A stretch of 33,171 nt of DNA from Chlamydiota bacterium (lineage in GTDB: Bacteria; Auribacterota; JACPWU01): positions 1 to 33,171 of the forward strand of contig JACOUC010000025.1 of the NCBI GenBank assembly GCA_016178055.1, read 5' to 3'. Numbering within the stretch: the stretch's first letter is position 1; each line of letters begins with the position of its first letter. Below, in pieces: positions 7,905 to 14,407 of the stretch. A model generated the notes under the pieces. That model was not told the origin of the DNA. It did not search any database and saw only the letters and a program-made list of their open reading frames with translations. The position numbers and the translations under genes were made by a program.

Positions 7905-8272
7905 GGCAATTTTAGGACCTTTTCTAGCTTCTCCTCTAAATGCTCAAGATTAAAAGGCTTGAATATATAACCATGAACCCTTTTAGAAGTTTCTATTAAA
8001 TCACTTACCTCACCGGTAATAGAACAGCCTGTAATGATCAAGAATTTTGCCTTATCATCTATCCCTTCTATAGCCTTAATTGTATCCACACCATTGATCT
8101 CTGGCATTTTTATATCTACTATTATTATACTATATTTATTTCTCCTAGCCTCCTCTATTCCCATTCTGCCATTACTACAAGTCGTAATGGAATACCCCTT
8201 TAGGGTTAGATATTTTTTTAAGGTAACCAGCAAGCCCTTTTCATCATCTATGATTAAAATCTTCTTTTCCAT
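7901..8272 (-). CDS. Single-domain response regulator (receiver only)
   Basis: 123 residues forming one receiver domain. Canonical residues are present: D9-D10, D53, T81 and K105 in the FKPF motif. There is no output domain. It starts four bases after the stop of the receiver-kinase gene at 8277 and overlaps the next receiver by four bases, which makes a tightly packed trio. A phospho-transfer or sink role within the block is likely; the partner is not determined by the sequence. Confidence 0.92.
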   Translation of the reverse strand: MEKKILIIDDEKGLLVTLKKYLTLKGYSITTCSNGRMGIEEARRNKYSIIIVDIKMPEINGVDTIKAIEGIDDKAKFLIITGCSITGEVSDLIETSKRVHGYIFKPFNLEHLEEKLEKVLKLP

Positions 8273-8276
8273 TTTT

Positions 8277-9458
8277 TCAACCTAATGGCAATTTTATGGT
8301 AAAGGTGGTACTTTGACCCACCTTACTTTTTACATTAATCTCGCCCTCATGATCCTTAATAATGGCATAAACCACAGAAAGCCCTAAGCCAGTACCTGCC
8401 CCTGCCTCTTTTGTAGTAAAGAATGGCTCAAATATTCTATCCAAATATTCTTTTGGGATTCCCTGACCCGTATCTTTTACCTCAATAAAAACCATTTTTT
8501 TCTTAATTTTTTCCATTTTTAAATGGGCATCTTCCCTTTCGTATGTCCTTAGCTTAAGTGTGCCCCCTTTAGACATAGCCGCATAGGCATTTAACATAAG
8601 GTTCATTAATACCTGTTCTATCTGAGATGGATCAATGGACACCAGGGGCAGCTTCCGGTCTAATTCTTTTATCACCTTTATATTAGAAAGGTTTAACTGA
8701 TTTTTCAGCAGGGGAAAAATATCTTCAATCACCTTATTTATATCTGTTAGCCTTTTCTGTAATTTTTCTTTACGCCCAAACCTTAACAGATTTCTTGCAA
8801 TAGCCCCGCACCTTTCGCTACTTCTTACAATGACATCTAAACTTTCTTTTATCTCCTGATAATCTTCCATGGTTAATTGCTTTATATCCTTCTTTTTAAA
8901 TATCTCTAAAATATATTGTGCATTACCAGAAACAATACCCAATGGATTATTTATTTCATGAGCCGCACCTGCGGTACATCGACCTAAGGCTGCCATCTTG
9001 GCTACGTGGATAAGTTCCTCATGACCCTGTTTAATCCTATCATAGGCCTCGGTTAGTCTCTTTAAAAGCTCATCATGTAACTCCTTAATCCTTAACGCGG
9101 CCTTAATCCTTGCCAATAATTCTTCTGTTTCGCAAGGGATACTAATATAATCATCTGCCCCTAAACTTAGGCCCATGGCTATACTACCCGTATCATCCCT
9201 TGTCGCGGTAACAATGATGATGGGAATAAACTCTTTTATTTTGTCCCTGATCAGCCTGGTTGTCTGAAATCCATCCATTTCAGGCATGGCCACATCCATG
9301 AGTATAAGATCCGGCTTATGCTTTTCTGCCAACTCTAAACCCTCCCTGCCGCTATAAGCCTTGATGACCTTATATTTCTCTTTAGCCAGCCGCCTGGATA
9401 AAATCTCTACCGTATCCGGCTCATCATCCACAATTAAAACCTTCGCTGATTTATTCAC
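8277..9458 (-). CDS. Receiver-histidine kinase with a lysine-less receiver
   Basis: 393 residues and soluble. An N-terminal receiver (about 5-122) has D11-D12, D55 and T84, but the conserved lysine is replaced by I107 in the motif SIPCE. A linker helix leads to a HisKA domain with H167 in AHEINNPLG, then a HATPase_c domain with the N box LMNLMLNA, DTGQGIP, a FEPFFTTK F box and GTGLGLS. The HEINNPLG and FEPFFTTK motifs place the catalytic part with NtrB-like kinases, so NtrC (5022-6437) is a plausible target. The start is GTG at 9458, which lies in the arm of an inverted-repeat element; AGGAGG nine bases upstream is also within that element. No sensor domain or membrane segment is seen, so input may come through the receiver. 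Confidence 0.92.
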   Translation of the reverse strand: MNKSAKVLIVDDEPDTVEILSRRLAKEKYKVIKAYSGREGLELAEKHKPDLILMDVAMPEMDGFQTTRLIRDKIKEFIPIIIVTATRDDTGSIAMGLSLGADDYISIPCETEELLARIKAALRIKELHDELLKRLTEAYDRIKQGHEELIHVAKMAALGRCTAGAAHEINNPLGIVSGNAQYILEIFKKKDIKQLTMEDYQEIKESLDVIVRSSERCGAIARNLLRFGRKEKLQKRLTDINKVIEDIFPLLKNQLNLSNIKVIKELDRKLPLVSIDPSQIEQVLMNLMLNAYAAMSKGGTLKLRTYEREDAHLKMEKIKKKMVFIEVKDTGQGIPKEYLDRIFEPFFTTKEAGAGTGLGLSVVYAIIKDHEGEINVKSKVGQSTTFTIKLPLG

Positions 9459-9554
9459 CCCGTTAGACCTCCTAGAAAGTTTATATTATAATGTTCATTT
9501 ATTAGCCCTATTTAACTTAACATAACCCTATCAGCCCAAAAAGGTCTAACGGGG
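9458..9554. repeat. Inverted-repeat element with CCCCGTTAGACCT arms
   Basis: Perfect 13-bp arms CCCCGTTAGACCT (9458-9470) and AGGTCTAACGGGG (9542-9554) flank an AT-rich core. Read on the minus strand, the element contains a TATAAT box and ends in AGGAGG, which lies correctly for the GTG start at 9458. It sits between the first and second receiver sets. The related element at 7481-7543 has the same outer CCCGTTAGA core but no such promoter. Confidence 0.85.
9485..9490 (-). promoter_or_regulatory. Candidate -10 box inside the inverted-repeat element
   Basis: TATAAT on the minus strand, about 27 bases before the GTG at 9458. A possible -35 (TTAAAT) lies 19 bases upstream of it and is weak. Together with the AGGAGG ribosome site, this could start transcription of the downstream receiver-kinase and its two receivers independently of the upstream genes. 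Confidence 0.4.
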
Positions 9555-9555
9555 T

Positions 9556-9921
9556 TCATACCAGCAGATATTCTGCCACCTTCTTTCTTAACAAGCTTGG
9601 CCTTACCGGCTTCGGCAAGAAATGATTACATCCACTCTTTAAGGCCTCTTCTATATCATGCGCCATAGCGCTTGCTGAAACGATGATGATGGGGGTATTT
9701 TCTATCCCATGAATACCCCTAATCCTTTTAGTAACCGTTAATCCATCCATGATCGGCAATGAGACATCCATCAAAATAATATCTGGTTTCTCTTCTATTG
9801 CCTTCTCCAGACCCTCCTTGCCATTCGTTGCCTTTATAACAAGGTAATCCTCCTCAAATGTCCTGGCCATGATCTCCATGCTATCCTCTGAATCCTCGAC
9901 GATAAGTATTTTCTTCATCAT
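9556..9921 (-). CDS. Single-domain response regulator (receiver only)
   Basis: 121 residues, one receiver domain. The residues are canonical: acidic pair E9-D10, D52, S82 and K104 in LPKPV. It overlaps the preceding receiver gene by four bases (ATGATG with the TGA stop). No output domain. It closes the first REC-kinase, REC, REC set, with an inverted-repeat element directly after its stop. A phospho-relay or protein-binding role is likely; the partner is unknown. Confidence 0.92.
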   Translation of the reverse strand: MMKKILIVEDSEDSMEIMARTFEEDYLVIKATNGKEGLEKAIEEKPDIILMDVSLPIMDGLTVTKRIRGIHGIENTPIIIVSASAMAHDIEEALKSGCNHFLPKPVRPSLLRKKVAEYLLV

Positions 9922-10292
9922 TTCATCGTCATTTCCCTAATCTTAGTCAATAGCTCCTCCTTTTCACAAGGGACACATATACAACCATCTGCGCCAGAAT
10001 CCAGACATTGTCTGGTGCTCTCAGTATCACTATCCGTTGCAGTAACAACTATGATAGGGATATGCCACTTTATCCTTTGTCTTATAACCCTTATAGTCTC
10101 AAATCCATTCATCTTTGGCATATTCAGATCTACTAATATTAGATCAGGCCTATATCCCTTTAAAATCTTTAGGCACTCCACTCCATTGTATGCCTTCACG
10201 ACCTCATAATTCTCTGCAATAAGACGTCTCGATAAAATCTCCAGGATATCCTTTTCATCATTCACAAGTAATATCTTGGCTGTTTTATTCAT
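9918..10292 (-). CDS. Single-domain receiver lacking the conserved lysine
   Basis: 124 residues from the ATG at 10292, chosen because GAGGTG lies four bases upstream and the N-terminus MNKTAKILLV then matches the sister proteins; an ATG at 10304 is possible. The phospho-acceptor D55 and T84 are present. The first residue of the acidic pair is Asn (VNDE, N11), and the conserved lysine is replaced by V107 in the motif CVPCE. It is close in sequence to the receiver parts of the kinases at 8277 and 10285, so these arose by duplication. It overlaps the end of the upstream kinase gene by eight bases. Phosphorylation may be weak or lack the normal conformational switch. Confidence 0.9.
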   Translation of the reverse strand: MNKTAKILLVNDEKDILEILSRRLIAENYEVVKAYNGVECLKILKGYRPDLILVDLNMPKMNGFETIRVIRQRIKWHIPIIVVTATDSDTESTRQCLDSGADGCICVPCEKEELLTKIREMTMK

Positions 10293-11406
10293 CGGACACC
10301 TCATGCGGCATTTTCGGGGGGATGACCAGGGTAAACCTCGACCCCTTACCGTATGTACTCTCTACAAGAATATCCCCTCCTAATAAATGTGCAAGCCTTT
10401 TTGAAATAGATAACCCCAGACTACTCCCTCCATAGTTGGATTTGAAGTCGGATTTGGCGATCTCGTCAGAATGTCTGAATTCTTCAAATATATAAGGCAG
10501 TACCTCTGATTTTATACCCATACCCGTATCCAAGACCGAGATATTCACCATCCCCTTATGATCCAATGTACAATCAACCCTGATCTCCCCCTCTTCTGTA
10601 AATTTTCCGGCATTAGATAAAAGATGACTCACAATCTTTTTTAGTTTACTCATATCCGTATCTAATACCGATACATCCTTACTGATATTGCTTATCAACC
10701 TCACAGATTTTTTCCTCATCCGAGGACTGATGGAACTCATGCAGCTCCTAATAACAGGCCCCAACTCAAATCTTTCAGAATCTACTTTTACCTTACCAGA
10801 TATGATTTTGGAAAGATTCAATATCTCATTCATTAAGTAAATCAGGCCATTCTCATTGTTCTGGATATGCCTGATATCCCTTCTCTGTTTTCTGGTCAGT
10901 GTCTTATCATCCAAAAGAAGGTCTGTAAACCCCTGAATGGCATTCACCGGTGTTCTCAGTTCATGGGCCATCCCTTCTAAAAAAAGCGTCTTCATCATAT
11001 TGGCGCGATTCAATTCATCATGCATTCTTTTAATCCTGAGCATAGACCTGACCCTGGCTAACAGAATATCTTTTTCACAGGGTAGTGTAATATAATCGTC
11101 AGCCCCGCACTGAAGTCCCCTCACGATACTTGCGGTATCATCCTTGGTTGCGCTAACAATGATGATTGGGATAAACCTCCCTCTTATCTCCATCTTCTTA
11201 CATCGACTCGTCGCCTGAAAACCATCCATGTCCGGCATCATGATATCCATGAGAATAAGGTCAGGATTATTCTTTTGTGCCATCTCCACAGCATCCTTCC
11301 CGTTATACGCCTTTAATATCTCATAACCCTCCTGTTCCAATTGGCGGGATAGAATCTCCACCGTATCTGGTATATCATCCACAATAAGAATTCTAGTTGG
11401 ATTCAT
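10285..11406 (-). CDS. Receiver-histidine kinase with a lysine-less receiver
   Basis: 373 residues with no membrane segment. The receiver (about 4-122) has D10-D11, D54 and S85; the lysine position is L108 in TLPCE. HisKA has H148 in GMAHELRTPVNAI. HATPase_c has the N box SHLLSNAGKFT, DTGMGI, and a glycine loop GGSSLGLSISK in which the usual GTG is SS. The catalytic half resembles that of the next kinase upstream (11408-12565), which indicates paralogy. Its ATG is one base after the stop of that gene. It may receive a phosphate or another signal at its receiver and then phosphorylate the lone receivers that follow. Confidence 0.92.
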   Translation of the reverse strand: MNPTRILIVDDIPDTVEILSRQLEQEGYEILKAYNGKDAVEMAQKNNPDLILMDIMMPDMDGFQATSRCKKMEIRGRFIPIIIVSATKDDTASIVRGLQCGADDYITLPCEKDILLARVRSMLRIKRMHDELNRANMMKTLFLEGMAHELRTPVNAIQGFTDLLLDDKTLTRKQRRDIRHIQNNENGLIYLMNEILNLSKIISGKVKVDSERFELGPVIRSCMSSISPRMRKKSVRLISNISKDVSVLDTDMSKLKKIVSHLLSNAGKFTEEGEIRVDCTLDHKGMVNISVLDTGMGIKSEVLPYIFEEFRHSDEIAKSDFKSNYGGSSLGLSISKRLAHLLGGDILVESTYGKGSRFTLVIPPKMPHEVSDE

Positions 11407-11407
11407 A

Positions 11408-12565
11408 TTATTTTATTTTCGTTGGTATCATCAAAGTGAAGACGGATCCTTTATTCAATACACTCTTTACCAGAATATTTCCTCCCAACAGATGGGCCAG
11501 CCTCTTGGAAATAGCAAGCCCCAGCCCGGTACCGCCGAATTTTTGTTTCTTCCCTCTATCGATCTGTCTGAATTCATCAAAGATATAGATCATATCCTCT
11601 TCTTTGATCCCTATCCCTGTATCTGTGACTGATATATTCACCCGATCATCCTGATCCATCCTGGCACTGGCTGTAATCTCTCCCTTTTCAGTAAACTTTG
11701 CCGCATTTGAAAGGAGGTTAATAATAATCTGCCTTAATCGATCCATATCTGTGGACAATTCAAGAATATCCTTGCTCACATCTGTCTTCAAAGTCACTTG
11801 TTTACCCTTCAACATAGATTCTATTGACAGAACACATCCCTCTACCAACGGCCCCAGGTCAAAACTGGATATATGCACAGTCATCTTACCTGCCTCAATC
11901 TTGGACAGGTCCAATATATCATTGACCAGAGATAATAGATTATTGGCATTAACCACAATACGAGACATATCCCGCCTGCACGATTGATCTAGCCTGTCAT
12001 CCTCTAATATTAAATCAGCAAAACCTATAATGGCATTAATAGGGGTTCTGAGTTCATGACTCATACTCGCCAAAAACTGGGACTTTAACTGACTTGCCTT
12101 ATTAAGATCAGCCAATACCTTCTCTAACTTTCTATTAGAGAGCTGTAACTCGTCTATTAATCTCTGATTTTCTTTAAAAAGTCTTATCTGGTGAAAGGCC
12201 TTCTTTATAACAATCTTAACCTCATCCATATTAAAAGGTTTTATAATATAAGAAAATGCGCCCTGATTTAATGCCTCCACCGCAGATTCCACGCTGGCAT
12301 AACCCGTCATCATAATCACAGCTGATTCAGGGTTAACCTCTTTAGCCTCCCCTAAAATCTTCATACCGCCTACATCCGGAAGTTTTAAATCTACAATCAC
12401 AATATCAAACGACCCTTTTCTAATCTCTTTTACTGCCTCCTTGCCACTGGCAATGGGATTTACTTGATATCCCTCGTCTACCAGGACATCCTCCAGAGTC
12501 TCCCGCATCCCCGGGTCATCATCCACCAATAAAATTGTGGGTTTTTCCTTGAGAACTTCTGCCAT
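11408..12565 (-). CDS. Receiver-histidine kinase (soluble, canonical receiver)
   Basis: 385 residues. The receiver (about 8-125) has D15-D16-D17, D59, T87 and K109, all canonical. A coiled-coil linker (about 128-160) rich in Leu and charged residues leads to HisKA with H170 in SMSHELRTPINAI. HATPase_c follows with NLLSNAAKFT, DTGIGI and GGTGLGLAISK. There is no membrane segment and no other sensor, so the receiver is the only visible input. It starts six bases after the tandem-receiver gene, in one transcription unit. Of the three receiver-kinases, this one keeps both a full receiver and a full ATP lid. Confidence 0.93.
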   Translation of the reverse strand: MAEVLKEKPTILLVDDDPGMRETLEDVLVDEGYQVNPIASGKEAVKEIRKGSFDIVIVDLKLPDVGGMKILGEAKEVNPESAVIMMTGYASVESAVEALNQGAFSYIIKPFNMDEVKIVIKKAFHQIRLFKENQRLIDELQLSNRKLEKVLADLNKASQLKSQFLASMSHELRTPINAIIGFADLILEDDRLDQSCRRDMSRIVVNANNLLSLVNDILDLSKIEAGKMTVHISSFDLGPLVEGCVLSIESMLKGKQVTLKTDVSKDILELSTDMDRLRQIIINLLSNAAKFTEKGEITASARMDQDDRVNISVTDTGIGIKEEDMIYIFDEFRQIDRGKKQKFGGTGLGLAISKRLAHLLGGNILVKSVLNKGSVFTLMIPTKIK

Positions 12566-12571
12566 AGATGA

Positions 12572-13297
12572 CTATTTCCCTTTTAACGCCCCATCCATTG
12601 CCTTTAATATTTTTTCCACATCCAACGGCTTAGTAATACATGCATAGACTCCCTTCTTTAATGCCCCCTCTACCAACTCCTCAACTGAATATCCAGTAAT
12701 CATAACGACAGGAATCTCAGGATTAATCTTATGTATCTCCTCAAATGTCTTTACGCCATCAATATCAGGCAATTTGACATCCAGAAAGATAATATCGTAT
12801 TTACCGTTTTTTACTAATTCTATCGCCTTATAGCCGCTATCCGCCTCTACAACCTTATAGCCCTTATCCTCTAATATATCCTTCAAAGTCTCTCTGTCGC
12901 CATAGCTATCGTCTACAACTAAAATCAATATCGTTTTTAAAACCCTCTCGATAGTCTCGACCACCCTATCGATATCAAATGGTTTATAAATAACCGTATA
13001 GGCGCCTTCCTCTATGGCCTCCTTCACCAGGTCCTCTACCGAATAGGCCGTCATCATAATCACCGCGGTCTTTGGATTAACCTTCTTGATCTCCCTAAAG
13101 GTCTGCACACCGTTTATTCCCGGCATCTTGATATCCATAAAAATAACATCGAATGTCTCCTTCTTAACCTTATCAATCGCGGTATATCCATCACTGGCTG
13201 TAGCCACCTTATAACCCTTATCCCCTAAAATATCTGTAAATGTCTCCAGCATCCCTACCTGATCATCCACGACTAATATACTTGGAATCTTTGTCAT
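12572..13297 (-). CDS. Tandem-receiver protein (two receiver domains)
   Basis: 241 residues made of two receiver domains joined by a short linker. Domain 1 has D11-D12, D55, T83 and K105; domain 2 has D129-D130, D173, T201 and K223. Both are complete. They are similar to each other ([11 protein letters not shown] and [11 protein letters not shown]), which points to internal duplication. There is no output domain, so it would act as a phosphate relay or protein-binding switch. Its ATG overlaps the hicA stop by four bases (ATGA), which couples it to the toxin-antitoxin pair upstream. Confidence 0.93.
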   Translation of the reverse strand: MTKIPSILVVDDQVGMLETFTDILGDKGYKVATASDGYTAIDKVKKETFDVIFMDIKMPGINGVQTFREIKKVNPKTAVIMMTAYSVEDLVKEAIEEGAYTVIYKPFDIDRVVETIERVLKTILILVVDDSYGDRETLKDILEDKGYKVVEADSGYKAIELVKNGKYDIIFLDVKLPDIDGVKTFEEIHKINPEIPVVMITGYSVEELVEGALKKGVYACITKPLDVEKILKAMDGALKGK

Positions 13298-13509
13298 ATT
13301 AGATCTCCTAATTCTTGTAGGCTAATACCTACCTTCTTTATAATGCTATGAAGCGTCCCTTTTTTTATCTCTCTATGAAATGGCACAATCACAGAAATAT
13401 TTTTTTCTAAATGATGCATAAATATGTGACTGCCTCTTTGATGGTCAACTACAAAACCAATCCTTCGCAAAGCCTTTACCACATCTTTCCCAGCAAAAAC
13501 CTTCTTCAC
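13294..13509 (-). CDS. hicA: HicA-family mRNA interferase toxin
   Basis: 71 residues with the HicA double-stranded-RNA-binding-like fold pattern: [14 protein letters not shown], then [10 protein letters not shown] with the catalytic His at H28, then a [21 protein letters not shown] tail in which the helix packs on the sheet. HicA cleaves mRNA; HicB blocks it. Length and key residues are intact. The start overlaps the hicB stop by four bases. Its own stop overlaps the start of the tandem-receiver gene, so translation of toxin and receiver is linked. The order hicB-hicA is the less common one but well known. Confidence 0.9.
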   Translation of the reverse strand: MKKVFAGKDVVKALRRIGFVVDHQRGSHIFMHHLEKNISVIVPFHREIKKGTLHSIIKKVGISLQELGDLI

Positions 13510-13721
13510 AAAGATACCCCAACTTCTCTTATTTTTAATCCATGCCCTGCTTTTATCTGATTAACCTTCTCCAAACCTTCAAGGTAACAAAGGATTGCTT
13601 CTTTAGCATTTGCTAAAGCTTCTTCTTCTGTATCACCCTGGGTAAAGCAACCCTCTAAAGCGGGCACCATCACATTATATCCACCCTCTTCAGCTTTTTC
13701 TAAAACAACATAAAAATTCAT
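13506..13721 (-). CDS. hicB: HicB-family antitoxin
   Basis: 71 residues. The HicB partial RNase-H-like fold is clear: a first strand [20 protein letters not shown], then [22 protein letters not shown] with the typical GD(T)xEEA motif. There is no C-terminal DNA-binding domain, so it is a short-form HicB that may not autoregulate alone. AAAGGGG lies before the ATG at 13721. It is upstream of hicA with a four-base overlap. GTTAC-type repeats and a decayed four-helix-bundle gene lie further upstream. Confidence 0.9.
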   Translation of the reverse strand: MNFYVVLEKAEEGGYNVMVPALEGCFTQGDTEEEALANAKEAILCYLEGLEKVNQIKAGHGLKIREVGVSL

Positions 13722-13740
13722 CCTATACCCCTTTCAGTGT

Positions 13741-13880
13741 TAGGTTACAAAAGTTACAACACAAAAGTTACACGAGGTTACATTAAAAAGGTTACTTTTT
13801 CACGTCCCCGCAACCTCATGTTGTAACCTCCGTATGTAACCTCCGTATGTAACCTCCGTATGTAACCTCATGTTGCAACC
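13741..13880. repeat. GGTTAC-type minisatellite downstream of the four-helix-bundle gene
   Basis: A 13-bp unit TGTAACCTCCGTA is repeated three times in perfect tandem (13822-13860), followed by a partial unit TGTAACCTCATG. Looser GTTAC/GTAAC copies spread from 13741 to 13800. The stop of the adjacent decayed gene (TGA in ACATGAGG) falls inside the array. A matching array lies on the other side of that gene (14366-14402). Confidence 0.85.
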
Positions 13881-14249
13881 GCTTTTCTCGGAACTTTCCA
13901 TGTACCATTGGATTTTATTTTGTAAAGTGATTTAATGTACTGAGAAGATAGATAATCAGCACTTCGAAATAATCCTCCAAATTTCTCAAATTCTTCAGTA
14001 CTCATTAAACCATCTTCCAGACAATCTTCAACATCTCCACTCAATTCTTCTAATGAACCTCTGCTGATATTAATGCTATGTAGAAATTCTCCGAGAGTCC
14101 CCTTTTTGTATCCTTCACGTATATTTTGTTTAGCCGAACGAGCCGCGTCTCTCATCTCAAGAAACCAATCGCATATGTGTTTTTATAAACCGTTCCGTAA
14201 TCTTATAAATAAACCTGCGTATCTCGCAAATATCCTGATAAAACTTCAA
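13868..14249 (-). pseudogene. Frameshifted four-helix-bundle (S23/IVP-type) protein gene
   Basis: Two frames join to give one family member. From a TTG at 14249 (AGGTGAGAGG just upstream) the first frame reads FYQDICEIRRFIYKITERF and then KTHMRLVS before a TGA. One base out of phase, the second frame starts at the ATG at 14155 and reads MRDAARSAKQNIREGYKKGT, then the typical SRGSLEELSGDVEDCLEDGL. In relatives VS-x-MRDAARSAKQN is continuous. Removing one T from TCTT near 14160 would restore the frame. The family includes proteins encoded in 23S rRNA intervening sequences and Avd-like proteins. It sits between two arrays of GGTTAC repeats. A sequencing error is the main alternative. Confidence 0.75.
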
Positions 14250-14274
14250 CCTCTCACCTGAAAATATACATTTT

Positions 14275-14339
14275 GTAGTCGCCCCATTTATGGGGCGCCT
14301 TACCCCTCGCATGAATTGCCCGATGAATCGGGCGACTAC
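14275..14339. repeat. GTAGTCGCCC-family palindromic repeat
   Basis: Begins GTAGTCGCCCCATTTATGGG and ends GATGAATCGGGCGACTAC, the same outer ends and internal hairpins as the copies at 3021 and 4123. It lies upstream of the frameshifted four-helix-bundle gene. Confidence 0.85.
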
Positions 14340-14365
14340 ACAAGCTTGAAAGAGGGGAAGGGCTC

Positions 14366-14402
14366 GTAACATCGTGCAACCTCCTGTAACCTCGTGTAAC
14401 CT
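14366..14402. repeat. GTAACCTC short repeats upstream of the four-helix-bundle gene
   Basis: Four loosely spaced copies of GTAAC or GCAACCTC-type units (CGTAACATCGTGCAACCTC, CTGTAACCTC, GTGTAACCTC). They mirror the array at 13741-13880 on the other side of the decayed gene. Confidence 0.7.
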
Positions 14403-14407
14403 CTCCT

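Noticed and set aside
13822-13872. Possible CRISPR array
   Set aside because: Units are 13 bp in direct tandem without spacers, so it is a minisatellite.
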